Positions 26,824 through 37,266 of a stretch of 64,000 nt of DNA are shown here, piece by piece. Where the stretch lies: assembly GCF_026342405.1 (NCBI RefSeq), contig NZ_JAPEMU010000001.1:4836001-4900000 (forward strand). The letters are read 5' to 3'. Below the pieces are notes generated by a model. It was not told where the DNA came from and did no database searches. It saw only the letters and a program-made list of their open reading frames with translations. The first letter of the stretch is position 1. Each line of letters opens with the position of its first letter. The DNA is from Kitasatospora sp. NBC_00240 (lineage in GTDB: Bacteria > Actinomycetota > Actinomycetes > Streptomycetales > Streptomycetaceae). The translations under genes and the position numbers were made by a program.

Positions 26824-27903
26824 CTACAGGGCCTTGCGGAAGGTCTCGGCGGTCGCGAGGAAGATGTCGTTGCCGGCCGCCTCGCCGATCGAGACCCGGA
26901 CGCCCTCGCCCGGGAACGGGCGGACGATCACACCGGCGGCGCCGCAGGCGGCGGCGAAGTCCAGGGTGCGCTCGCCGAGCCGGAGCCAGACGAAGTTGGC
27001 CTGCGAGTCGGTGACCGTCCAGCCCTGGGCGACGAGGGCGGCGAGCACCCGGGCCCGCTCCTCGACCAGGGCCTCGACCCGGACCAGCAGGGCGTCCTCG
27101 GCGCGCAGCGAGGCGACCGCCGCGTCCTGGGCGAGCTGGCTGACGCCGAACGGGACGGCGGTCTTGCGCAGCGCGGTGGCGACCGGCTCGTGCGCGACGG
27201 CGAAGCCGACCCGCAGCCCGGCCAGGCCGTACGCCTTGGAGAAGGTGCGCAGGACGCAGACGTTCGGGCGGTCGCGGTAGAGCTCGATGCCGTTGGGCAC
27301 CTCGGCGTCGCGGATGAACTCGATGTAGGCCTCGTCGAGGACGACCAGGATCTCGGCCGGGACGGCGTCCAGGAAGCGCTCCAGCTCGGCGCGGTGGATC
27401 GCGTTGCCGGTCGGGTTGTTCGGGTTGCAGACGAAGATCAGCCTGGTCCGCCCGGTGATCGCGGCGAGCATCGCGTCGAGGTCGTGGTCCTCGGTCGCGG
27501 TGAGCGGCACCGGGACGGGGACCGCGCCGGCGACCTGGGTGATGATCGGGTAGGCCTCGAAGGAGCGCCAGGCGAAGATCACCTCGTCGCCGGGGCCCGC
27601 CGTGGCGAGGATCAGCGACTGGGCGACGCCGACCGAGCCGGTGCCGGTGGCGATGTGCTCGGCCGGGACGCCGAAGCGCGCGGCGAGCTCCTCCGTCAGC
27701 TCCGAGACCGCCATGTCGGGGTACCGGTTGAACGAGCCGGCCGCCGCCACCGCCGCGTCGAGCACGCCGGGCAGCGGCTCGTACGGGTTCTCGTTGGAGG
27801 ACAGCTTGTAGGCGTCGGCTCCGGCGGGCTTGCCGGGCTTGTAGGTGGGGATGCCGTCCAGGGTCGGCCTCAGCCGGGGGCCCTGCGCTGCCGTACCGCT
27901 CAC
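26824..27903 (-). CDS. hisC: Histidinol-phosphate aminotransferase-like (HisC/Pat) enzyme
   Basis: 359 aa, fold-type I PLP aminotransferase. Recognisable are YKLSSNENPYEPLPGV, NPNNPTGNAI, the DEAY segment VVLDEAYIEFI, and the PLP lysine in TFSKAYGLAGLRVGFA. It transfers an amino group to imidazole-acetol phosphate or an aromatic 2-oxoacid. It stands outside a his operon, so it may be the second copy, possibly the phenylalanine-type Pat. GTG 27903 has AAGGAG 7 bases upstream; the upstream extension is not used. Confidence 0.92.
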   Translation of the reverse strand: MSGTAAQGPRLRPTLDGIPTYKPGKPAGADAYKLSSNENPYEPLPGVLDAAVAAAGSFNRYPDMAVSELTEELAARFGVPAEHIATGTGSVGVAQSLILATAGPGDEVIFAWRSFEAYPIITQVAGAVPVPVPLTATEDHDLDAMLAAITGRTRLIFVCNPNNPTGNAIHRAELERFLDAVPAEILVVLDEAYIEFIRDAEVPNGIELYRDRPNVCVLRTFSKAYGLAGLRVGFAVAHEPVATALRKTAVPFGVSQLAQDAAVASLRAEDALLVRVEALVEERARVLAALVAQGWTVTDSQANFVWLRLGERTLDFAAACGAAGVIVRPFPGEGVRVSIGEAAGNDIFLATAETFRKAL

Positions 27904-28237
27904 GCTCGTCTCCTTCTGTGCTCTGCTGCCGCGCGGCCTGTTTGCAGGTGCGCGGTGCTGATCATGTCCGCCGCGTGACGGGATCGCCGTACGCGGGGTA
28001 CCGGGGTGCGCACCCGCCCCGGCCGGGTGCCTTGAACGATACCGACCGCGCTCACCCGTAGGAGTGACATGCCCGGCGGGCCGAGGGGTGCAGATCAGCC
28101 ATTCTGCCGGGTTCCAATGGCACATGTCAGAGGTAAGACGGCTGATTTCCGCCGGGTATCGAAGGGACCGCCACCGCCTCGTTCATGGAGAAACGTATCT
28201 TCTCCGCTTCGGACCGCCCCGGTCACAGGGAGCCGTC
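27904..28237. other. Divergent promoter region
   Basis: 334 bases between hisC and the LacI leader ORF. It is less GC-rich than its surroundings near 28090-28210 and holds one dyad (GGAGAA at 28187-28192, TTCTCC at 28200-28205) that could be an operator. The open frames crossing it lack coding character. No riboswitch was recognised. Confidence 0.4.
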
Positions 28238-28264
28238 ATGAGCCATACGATCGGTCCGCCATGA
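28238..28264 (+). CDS. 8-codon leader ORF coupled to the LacI gene
   Basis: ATG 28238 has AGGGAG 7 bases upstream and encodes MSHTIGPP. Its TGA (28262-28264) overlaps the LacI-family ATG at 28261 (ATGA). The LacI start has no ribosome-binding site of its own, so its translation probably depends on this short ORF. It is seen directly; the function is inferred. Confidence 0.55.
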   Translation: MSHTIGPP

Positions 28265-29418
28265 CAGCAGCAGCCAACCAGAGCGGTCGGCGACCCACCA
28301 CCTCACGACGTCTGGAGCGGGCCGGCATCCGGGATGTGGCAGCAGCCGCCGGAGTGTCGATCACCACGGTCTCCGACGCGCTGAACGGTAAGGGGCGCCT
28401 GCCCGACGAGACCAGAAGCCGGGTCCGCGAGGTCGCCGAGCGCCTCGGCTACCGCCCCTCGGCCGCCGCCCGAACCCTGCGCACCGGCAGGTCGGGCCTG
28501 ATCGGCCTGACCGTCACCACCTACGGCGAGGAGCCGTTCACCTTCACCGAGTTCGCCTACTTCGCCGAGATGGCCAGGGCCGCCACCAGCGCCGCGCTCG
28601 GCCGCGGCTACGCCCTGGTGGTACTGCCGGCCTCGTCCCGACACGACGTCTGGGGCAACATCGCCCTGGACGGCACCGTGGTGATCGACCCGCCCGACCA
28701 GGACCCCCTGGTCAGCGAGCTCTACCGGTCCGGCGTGCCGGTGGTCAGCGACGGCAAGCCCGGCAACTGCCCGGTCACCGCCTGGGTCGACAACGACCAC
28801 GAGGCCGCCGTCCTGGGCATCCTCGACCACCTCACCGAGTCCGGCGCCCGCCGGATCGGCCTGCTCACCGGCACCAGCACCGACACGTACACCCGGCTCT
28901 CCACCGACGCCTACCTCGGCTGGTGCGGCCGGGTCGGCCAGGAGCCGGTGTACGAGACCTACCCCGCCCACGACCCGGCGGCCGGCGCGGTGGCGGCCGA
29001 CCGGCTGCTCGCCCGCCCGGACCGCCCGGACGCCGTCTACGGCCTCTTCGACCCGAACGGCACCGACCTGCTGGCCGCCGCCCGCCGGTACGGCCTGCGG
29101 GTGCCCGACGACCTGCTGCTGGTCTGCTGCAGCGAGAGCGACGTCTACGCCGGCACCGAGCCCCCGATCACCACCCTGTCGCTCAAGCCGCGCCGGATCG
29201 GCACCACCGTGGTCAACCTGCTGATCGACGCCATCGAGGGCGTCGACTCGGGCACCGGGGTGGACGTCGGACGGCTCTTCCCGCCCCGCTTCCGGACCGC
29301 TGGGACGGGACCGCCGCCCGGCACCCTGATGCCCACCGAGCTGATCGTCCGGGCCTCCTCCCAGCGCCGCAGCACCCGAACCACCGTCAGCCCGCCCCGC
29401 TCCCCCGGCGAGGTCTAG
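28261..29418 (+). CDS. LacI-family transcriptional regulator
   Basis: 385 aa. N-terminal LacI helix-turn-helix (about 20-70, GIRDVAAAAGVSITTVSDAL) with the hinge RPSAAARTLRTGRSG, then a periplasmic-binding-protein-like effector domain (about 80-350). The effector is unknown, and no sugar transporter adjoins it. It is divergent from the hisC-like gene. ATG 28261 overlaps the leader ORF stop. A longer in-frame form from 28117 or earlier cannot be excluded. The C-terminal 30 residues are Arg/Ser/Pro-rich and probably disordered. Confidence 0.9.
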   Translation: MTAAANQSGRRPTTSRRLERAGIRDVAAAAGVSITTVSDALNGKGRLPDETRSRVREVAERLGYRPSAAARTLRTGRSGLIGLTVTTYGEEPFTFTEFAYFAEMARAATSAALGRGYALVVLPASSRHDVWGNIALDGTVVIDPPDQDPLVSELYRSGVPVVSDGKPGNCPVTAWVDNDHEAAVLGILDHLTESGARRIGLLTGTSTDTYTRLSTDAYLGWCGRVGQEPVYETYPAHDPAAGAVAADRLLARPDRPDAVYGLFDPNGTDLLAAARRYGLRVPDDLLLVCCSESDVYAGTEPPITTLSLKPRRIGTTVVNLLIDAIEGVDSGTGVDVGRLFPPRFRTAGTGPPPGTLMPTELIVRASSQRRSTRTTVSPPRSPGEV

Positions 29419-29530
29419 TCCACTCAGTCCCGGACAAAACGGACCTCACGGGCCGCCCGACTGACGCTCCGGAGAATTGGATACCCACCAGGTGAGGACG
29501 CCGGGAGAGTGGTCTTCCTATGATGGGCGG

Positions 29531-30838
29531 ATGACACCCGAGGACCGCTTCCCCGGGCCTGAACAGCCGGACTCAGGCCCCCGCCATCACCCGGACCTCG
29601 ACGTGCTGCCCTACGGCTCCTACTTCGAGCCCGCGGAACCCACCGGCTACACCGACGGCTACTCCGAGACGTACAGCGCCTACGGCGGCGCCCGCTACCT
29701 CGAACAGCACTGGCCCTCCGCCCCGCAGCAGAGCGCCCCGCACCGCGAGGACCAGCACCAGCCGCTCTTCCAGGAGCAGGCCTTCCAGGATCCCGCCTTC
29801 CAGGAGCAGGCCTTCCAGGAACCGGGCTACCAGGAGGCAGGCTTCCAGGAGCCCGGCTACCAGGACCCCTCCTTCCAGGCGCAGGTCCCGCACGAGCCCA
29901 CCCTGCACGACCTCGCCGCACAGCCGGCGCCGTCGCGCGAGGACCCGCCGACCATCGAGCTGGGCCCCCCGCTCACCGAGGACGGCCTGCCCTACTCCAC
30001 CCCGTACCCCGCGCCCGACCCCAGCGAGCCCCCCGGCCCGCTGTACGTCGTCGGCGACGTGCACGGCTACCTCGACGAGCTGGTCGCCGAGCTGCGCCAC
30101 CAGGGCCTGATCGACGCCGACGGCCACTGGTCCGCCGGCCGCTCCCGGATCTGGTTCCTCGGCGACTTCACCGACCGCGGCCCCGACGGCATCGGCGTCA
30201 TCGACCTGGTCATGCAGCTCGCCGCCGAGGCCGCCGCCGCCGGCGGCTACTGCCGCGCCCTGATGGGCAATCACGAACTGCTCTTCCTCGGCGCGCACCG
30301 CTACGGCGACGAACCCGTGCAGTCCACCGCCGGCACCGCCTCCTTCCTCGCCGCCTGGCGGCTCAACGGCGGCCAGCAGCACGACCTCGACCGGCTGGAG
30401 TCGCACCACATCAGCTGGCTGTCCCGGCTGCCCGCGATGGCACTGGAGGACGACCACCTGCTGCTGCACTCCGACACCACCGCCTACCTGGAGTACGGCG
30501 AGTCGATCGCCGAGGTCAACGACGCCGTTCACAACCTGCTCGCCGACGAGGGCGCCGACGAGTGGTGGGACGCCTTCCGCCGCTTCACCAAGCGGTTCGC
30601 CTTCCGCGGCAACGCCGGCCCCACCGCCGTCCACGAGCTGCTCGACGCCTACGGCGGCCGGCGCGTCGTGCACGGCCACAGCCCCATCCCGTACCTCACC
30701 GGCGCGGCCCACGCCGAGGACGGCGCGCCCCCGCACATCCCCGGCCCGTACGTCTACGCCGACGAGCTGGCCGTCGCCATGGACGGCGGCGTCACCATGG
30801 AAGGCCGCCTGCTGATCGCCCGACTGCCCGTCAACTGA
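29531..30838 (+). CDS. Metallophosphoesterase (PPP-type) with repeat-rich head
   Basis: 435 aa. Catalytic motifs GDVHG (Asp176, His178), GDFTDRG and GNHE are in the order of the PPP/calcineurin family, and the C-terminal GHSP supplies the last metal-binding histidine. It hydrolyses a phosphoester of unknown identity in the cytoplasm. Residues about 78-125 are repeats of Phe/Tyr-Gln-Glu with Pro or Ala (FQEQAFQEPGYQEAGFQEPG), likely disordered. ATG 29531 was chosen as the first good start; upstream sequence is not conserved in character. Confidence 0.92.
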   Translation: MTPEDRFPGPEQPDSGPRHHPDLDVLPYGSYFEPAEPTGYTDGYSETYSAYGGARYLEQHWPSAPQQSAPHREDQHQPLFQEQAFQDPAFQEQAFQEPGYQEAGFQEPGYQDPSFQAQVPHEPTLHDLAAQPAPSREDPPTIELGPPLTEDGLPYSTPYPAPDPSEPPGPLYVVGDVHGYLDELVAELRHQGLIDADGHWSAGRSRIWFLGDFTDRGPDGIGVIDLVMQLAAEAAAAGGYCRALMGNHELLFLGAHRYGDEPVQSTAGTASFLAAWRLNGGQQHDLDRLESHHISWLSRLPAMALEDDHLLLHSDTTAYLEYGESIAEVNDAVHNLLADEGADEWWDAFRRFTKRFAFRGNAGPTAVHELLDAYGGRRVVHGHSPIPYLTGAAHAEDGAPPHIPGPYVYADELAVAMDGGVTMEGRLLIARLPVN

Positions 30839-31028
30839 ACCGGTCCGGAAGGGATGCCAGGGAGCATCCCGCACGCCCCCGGCGCTGAAATTCCGGAAAC
30901 CGACTGTCTGTGCGCCCCCACCCGCCCCTACCATCGAGGCACACCGCACCAGGCCGCCCCGGCCCCACCCTCCGAAGGCGTACCCCGGTGCGGAAATCCA
31001 CCTCCGTGACGGAGCGAACGGGGTCCGC

Positions 31029-31991
31029 ATGAACAACGCCCCGCACCTGCTGGCCGAGGACCGCCCGGACTTCGAGCGCCTCCTCGACGAAGCACTGCGC
31101 GACGGAACCATCCTGGCGGCACTGCGCGAACGCGAACCGGGTACCGGCACCGGCAGCACCGGCACCGGGAACACCGCCCGCCTCACCTCCGAGCAGCTGC
31201 GCACCAAGGCGCTGCTCGCCGCGAGCGCCATCGCCTCGGGCGCCGCCGTCGAGTACGAGCACTACACCCGGCTGCGCGACAACCTGCGCGCCGGGACCGG
31301 GCGGCCGCGGCCCGCCCCCGTCCACGAGTCCACCCCGCGCAGCACCGGCCCTCGGAACATCGGCGAACTCGCCGCCCAGCTCAGCTCCGAGGACGGCGCG
31401 GGCCTCTTCCCCGTGCTCACCGTCCTGGCGCCGATCCTGGCCGGCGCCGCCGGGCTGGTCTTCCTGCTGCTCGGGTACGTGCTGAGCACCGCCGCCCCCG
31501 AGCTGGTGCTGGGCCGCTCCCTGCTCACCGCGGGCTGGCTCGCGCTCGCCATCGGCGCCGGCGCGATGGTCATCGGCATCGTCGGACTCGTCCTGACCGC
31601 GCTGCGCGACGGCGCCGGTCCGCCGGACGAGACCGATCCCGAACTGCGCGCCGAGGTGGCCGACGCCCGCCGGGCCTGGCAGCTCGCGCTGCGGGACCGC
31701 GCCCTGCTGCCCTACCTGCGGGCCAACCTGGACTCGGAGCCCGCGCTGCCGCCGTTCACCCCGGCGCCCCGGGCCGCGCCGGCCGCCGAGAGCACGGGCG
31801 AGCACCGCGACCCGCCCACCCCGCCGGACTTCAGCAGTCCCGGCTACAGCGGTGCGAGTTTCAGCAGCCCCGGCTTCTCCAGCCCCGGGGTCGAGGGCGT
31901 CACCGACCCCGAGGGCCGCACGCCGCGCACGGCCGAGTTCAGCAGCCCGGGCTACAGCCCGCCCGCCTTCACCAGCCCCGACGACGTCTGA
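31029..31991 (+). CDS. Membrane protein with FSSPG tail repeats, unknown
   Basis: 320 aa. A cytoplasmic N-terminal region of about 135 residues is followed by two membrane segments (about 136-160 and 168-192), a helical region, and a Ser/Pro-rich tail (about 265-320). The tail holds repeats FSSPGYSG, FSSPGFSSPG and FSSPGYSPP. I do not know a function. ATG 31029 is preceded by GGGGTCCGC, a weak site. It lies 190 bases after the phosphoesterase gene on the same strand. Confidence 0.8.
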   Translation: MNNAPHLLAEDRPDFERLLDEALRDGTILAALREREPGTGTGSTGTGNTARLTSEQLRTKALLAASAIASGAAVEYEHYTRLRDNLRAGTGRPRPAPVHESTPRSTGPRNIGELAAQLSSEDGAGLFPVLTVLAPILAGAAGLVFLLLGYVLSTAAPELVLGRSLLTAGWLALAIGAGAMVIGIVGLVLTALRDGAGPPDETDPELRAEVADARRAWQLALRDRALLPYLRANLDSEPALPPFTPAPRAAPAAESTGEHRDPPTPPDFSSPGYSGASFSSPGFSSPGVEGVTDPEGRTPRTAEFSSPGYSPPAFTSPDDV

Positions 31992-32138
31992 CTCCCCCGG
32001 AAGGACGGACCGGGCCCGCCCCGGAGGCGGCGCGGCGGACACGCCGAACGCCGTCCCGGTGGCGGACGGGCCCTGTGGGACGGCGTTCGACCGTCACTGG
32101 TCCGACGTGCCCGGAGCAGCTGCCCCGGGCCGGCCGGT

Positions 32139-32549
32139 TCAGCCTGCCTGGTTCGCCTGGCCCGGCTGCTGCACGGGCGCCGGCTGAGCGGGCGCGGCCG
32201 GCTGGAAGGGCTGGGCGGGCGCGTCCGCCGGGTAGGCCTGGGCCGGCTGGAAGACCTGCGGCGCGGGCGCGTTGCCGCGGGTGGCCAGCGAACGGACGAA
32301 GTTGAAGATCAGCACGCCGGGCAGGATGAACGCCTTGAAGAACAGCAGGTACTCGCCGCCCTCGAAGATGAATCCGAGGTAGATGCCGTAACCGAGGAAG
32401 CCGACACCGGCGACCGCGTTGAAAATACGCCAGCCGATGCTGAGGGCACCGAAATTGACGGCACCGATGGCAACCATCGCGACACCGCTGATGCACAGCA
32501 GCACGACGTACCAGGAGAAGAGGGGCTCGGCGCTGAAGTCGAGATTCAA
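32139..32549 (-). CDS. Small four-segment membrane protein
   Basis: 136 aa. Four hydrophobic segments lie in the first 95 residues (FSWYVVLLCISGVAMVAIGA, IFNAVAGVGFLGYGIYLGFI, LLFFKAFILPGVLIFNFVRS). A Pro/Ala/Gln-rich cytoplasmic tail of about 45 residues follows. Function is unknown; similar proteins are common in streptomycetes (from memory). TTG 32549 is chosen as start because AGGA sits 6 bases upstream. A TTG at 32576 would add nine residues but has no site. Confidence 0.8.
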   Translation of the reverse strand: MNLDFSAEPLFSWYVVLLCISGVAMVAIGAVNFGALSIGWRIFNAVAGVGFLGYGIYLGFIFEGGEYLLFFKAFILPGVLIFNFVRSLATRGNAPAPQVFQPAQAYPADAPAQPFQPAAPAQPAPVQQPGQANQAG

Positions 32550-32777
32550 GAGAAATCCTGTGGGTATATCGGACAAGCGATCGACGGGGACGACGGCGTA
32601 CGCTACTGGACCGCGACGGTCCGCGTATACTCCGATATTTTTCCGTGACTTTCCGCGTCAGCAGATGTCCTGACAAATCGTTTCGAAGTCAGCGCCGCGG
32701 TGGCCGATCGCCCCCGCCGCCGCCCCCACCGGGCAGGCCCGCCTCACCTCGCGTCGGTCGGCGCCCCCACCGCAGGA

Positions 32778-33692
32778 TCAGCTCCGGGCTGTCGCCCCCG
32801 GGCCCGCCGGCCCGCCCGCGGCGTCCGCCGCCGCCCGGACGAACTCGCGTACCCGCGCGGTGGTGTTGCCCTCCAGCCAGACCGGACCGCGCTCGATCGG
32901 CGGGGCGTCCCGGATCGGCACGTAGGCGACGTCAGGACGCGGGTAGTACTGCCGGGAGTGGGCGCCGACCGGCAGGACGCCCCTGCCCATGGCGACCAGG
33001 GTGAGCATCTCGGAGAAGGTCCCGCCGGCCGGGCCGGCCGGCACCGGGCGGCCGGCCGGCGTACGGTCCGGCGTACGGTCCCGCTTGAAGGCGGCGGAGG
33101 TCACCGCCGGGTACTGGATCACCGGGTGCTCCGCCAGCACCTCGACGGACACCGACTCCTCGCCGGCCAGCGGGTGCCCGGCGGACACCGCCAGCACCCT
33201 TGGCTCCGTCAGCAGCACCGGCCCGCAGGCCATCCCGTCGAACGGGTAGGAGGCGATCAGTACGTCGACCGAGCCGTCCAGCAGGCTTGCCCGGGAGTTG
33301 GACAACTGCACCTCCCGCACGTCCACCCGGCACTCGGGGTGACGCTCGGTGAACAGCGCGACCGCCTTGAGCAGCACCGGCGCCGTCCACTCGCCGAGGA
33401 AGGCCACCCGCAGCTCGCCCGTGACGCCCCGGGCCGCGTCGGCGGCCCGCCGCAGGGCCTGCTCCATGCCGGCCACCAGGGGGGCCAGGTCGTCCGCCAG
33501 CTGCCGGCCGACCGCGCTCAGCCGGACGCTGCGGCTGGTGCGCTCGAACAGGGTGCCGCCGATCCGGCGCTCCAGCTTCCCGATCACCTGGCTGACCCGG
33601 CCGGTGGTGATCCCCAGCCGCTCGGCGGTCCGGCCGAAGTGCAGCTCCTCGGCCAGCGTCAGGAAGATCCGGGTCTCCAGCCGCTCCCACAT
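32778..33692 (-). CDS. LysR-family regulator
   Basis: 304 aa. N-terminal winged helix-turn-helix (about 1-62, FLTLAEELHFGRTAERLGIT then GRVSQVIGKLERRIGGTLFE), then the substrate-binding co-inducer domain (about 90-290). It is transcribed divergently from the VOC gene across 135 bases that contain a perfect dyad. LysR proteins usually repress themselves and activate the divergent gene on binding a small molecule. ATG 33692 starts directly on the conserved helix 1. Confidence 0.93.
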   Translation of the reverse strand: MWERLETRIFLTLAEELHFGRTAERLGITTGRVSQVIGKLERRIGGTLFERTSRSVRLSAVGRQLADDLAPLVAGMEQALRRAADAARGVTGELRVAFLGEWTAPVLLKAVALFTERHPECRVDVREVQLSNSRASLLDGSVDVLIASYPFDGMACGPVLLTEPRVLAVSAGHPLAGEESVSVEVLAEHPVIQYPAVTSAAFKRDRTPDRTPAGRPVPAGPAGGTFSEMLTLVAMGRGVLPVGAHSRQYYPRPDVAYVPIRDAPPIERGPVWLEGNTTARVREFVRAAADAAGGPAGPGATARS

Positions 33693-33721
33693 GTCGTACC
33701 CCCGTCGTTTAATCCTGCTCA

Positions 33722-33740
33722 ACGATCGTATTCCGATCGT
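33722..33740. promoter_or_regulatory. LysR operator candidate
   Basis: Perfect inverted repeat ACGATCG-TATTC-CGATCGT in the divergent LysR/VOC promoter region, close to the T-N11-A spacing expected of LysR boxes. The surrounding 40 bases are AT-richer than average, consistent with promoters. Confidence 0.65.
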
Positions 33741-33827
33741 GCCTTGATGCCGGATTCCCACCGGCGAATCATGGAAGACAGCAGGCCGGACACCCTCTCC
33801 GCCGCAACCCACCACCCGGGAGCACCG

Positions 33828-34223
33828 ATGCCGAACCTTCGCGTGAAGGCCTTCGACCACCTCGTCCTCAACGTCCAGGACGTCGAGCGGGCGCTGGACT
33901 TCTACCTCGGCCCGCTCGGCCTGGAGCCGGTCCGGGTCGACGAGTGGCGCGCCGGCAAGGCGCCGTTCCCCTCGGTCCGGATCACCCCGGAGACCATCAT
34001 CGACCTGGTGGACGGCGCCCGGGGCGAGTCCAACGTCGACCACATCTGCCTCACCGTGGAGCCCCTGGACTGGCAGGAGGTCATCGACTCGGGCACCTTC
34101 ACCGTCCTGGAAGGGCCGGTCGGCCGCTACGGCGCCCGCGGCAGCGCCACCTCGGTCTACGTCCAGGACCCGGACGGCAACACCGTCGAGCTCCGCTGGT
34201 ACCCGCAGGACGCCGGCGCCTGA
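33828..34223 (+). CDS. VOC-family metalloenzyme-fold protein
   Basis: 131 aa single-domain glyoxalase/bleomycin-resistance fold with two beta-alpha-beta-beta-beta halves: FDHLVLNVQDVERALDFYL and VDHICLTVEP, ending in YVQDPDGNTVELRW. The His/Glu metal positions (FDHL, VDHI, VELR) are present, so a metal-dependent dioxygenase, lyase or binding role is possible. It is divergent from the LysR gene, its likely regulator. ATG 33828 follows GGGAGCACCG. Confidence 0.93.
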   Translation: MPNLRVKAFDHLVLNVQDVERALDFYLGPLGLEPVRVDEWRAGKAPFPSVRITPETIIDLVDGARGESNVDHICLTVEPLDWQEVIDSGTFTVLEGPVGRYGARGSATSVYVQDPDGNTVELRWYPQDAGA

Positions 34224-34747
34224 ACCCCGGCCGCCGCCGACACCCCGGGCGCCCGGCCGCGGTCCGAACGAGTCGAGGCGCCAGGGCCACGAGGTCCGTG
34301 TGGTCACCATCGACGGGGAGCCCTGGTGGGTGGCCGCGGATGTCGCCTCGGTGCTCCGGATCGCGCGCGTGCATGACGCCGTGCGAGGGCTCGACGACGA
34401 CGCAAAGGGTGCGGGTACTATCCGCACCCCTGGCGGTGACCAGCAGCTTTCCATCGTCAGCGAGTCCGGCCTCTACTCACTGATCCTTCGTTCCAGGAAG
34501 CCCGACGCCAAGAGGTTCCGCCGCTGGGTGACCCACGAGGTGCTTCCCGCGATCAGGAGGACCGGCCGCTACCAGGCCGAGGAGGACCCGGCCTCGGAAC
34601 TCCCGTCCGAGACCGCCGTGATCTTCAGGTCGGTCGCGCGAGCGGGCCTGGAGGCCCTCCTCGCCCTGGCCCGGACCGATCCCCGCGACGCCGCCGCCAT
34701 CATCGCCGAGGCACTGTCCCGGGCGAGCCCCGAGAGCGCGGGGCACC

Positions 34748-34800
34748 GGAAACAGCGCTGCTCCGGGAGCCCCCTCCTGCCCCCGGAACAGCGCTGCTCC
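34748..34800. terminator. Hairpin repeat pair near the thiC end
   Basis: Two copies of GGAACAGCGCTGCTCC (34748-34764 with one extra A, and 34785-34800) are each nearly self-complementary and can pair with each other. The loop contains CCGGG/CCCGG. Placed 38 bases beyond the thiC stop, it probably ends thiC transcription. Confidence 0.55.
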
Positions 34801-34837
34801 ACGCCTCGTCACGCACCCGACGGGGCGCGACGGACCG

Positions 34838-36676
<1,839 letters not shown>

Positions 36677-36687
36677 CTGACCTTCTA

Positions 36688-36797
36688 CTCCCTACGCCGG
36701 CATTACCCGGTCCAGGTTCCTGCGGTCGACGCAGCGGTTGGTACGCGTGGTGGCGTACCGTTCAGCGCCCTCTCAGCCCGGTGCTCCGAGCTCCCGT
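36688..36797 (-). ncRNA. TPP riboswitch of thiC
   Basis: Read on the minus strand: GGGCTGAGAGGGC (pyrimidine-sensing arm), a variable P3 hairpin, then GAACCTGG and CCGGGTAATGCCGGCG followed by TAGGGAG (pyrophosphate-sensing arm). All THI-element core parts are intact. It ends 12 bases before the thiC start, so it probably occludes the ribosome-binding site when TPP is bound. Confidence 0.93.
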
Positions 36798-36922
36798 GTC
36801 TACGGACGGTTTTGTCCGCAACAAGACCTCAACACCGTAGCGGGCACCGCGGGTGGCGGTCCAGAGGGGGTCCAGGAAGCGGCCGCGCGGGCACACTGGG
36901 AGCCGACGGAGAGGGGTCCGCG

Positions 36923-37123
36923 GTGGTCGGCAGCACGGGACGGGTGACGGGGACGGTCGGCGACGGTCTGGTCGGCGAGGTGATGATCCACGTGGTGGCC
37001 AGGCAGGGGTCGGAGGCGTTCCTCGCCCATCCGGCGTTCCCCGGGGAGCGGCTGGCGGTCGGCACCCGGGTGGTCGTGGTCGAGTACCAGCCGCCACGGA
37101 CGGTGTACGTAACACCGGCCTGA
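36923..37123 (+). CDS. NfeD-like OB-fold protein
   Basis: 66 aa. Consists only of the beta-rich OB-like domain typical of the NfeD C terminus (GSTGRVTGTVGDGLVGEVMI then LAVGTRVVVVEYQPPRTVYV), without the membrane helices. NfeD proteins are standard partners of flotillins, and flotillin starts 143 bases downstream. GTG 36923 has GGAGAGGGG 7 bases upstream. The gene is short and easily missed. Confidence 0.75.
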   Translation: MVGSTGRVTGTVGDGLVGEVMIHVVARQGSEAFLAHPAFPGERLAVGTRVVVVEYQPPRTVYVTPA

Positions 37124-37266
37124 CCGGCTGATACAGAATCAGGACACCAGCTGCTTCCCAAGTGATCGGAACAGGCGCAGAATCTCCGCTGCCACCGTGT
37201 TCCGCGCCATCCTGCACAACAGAGCGCAGCCACGGAACCGGTGTGCCCTGAAGGGGGAATCAGCCG

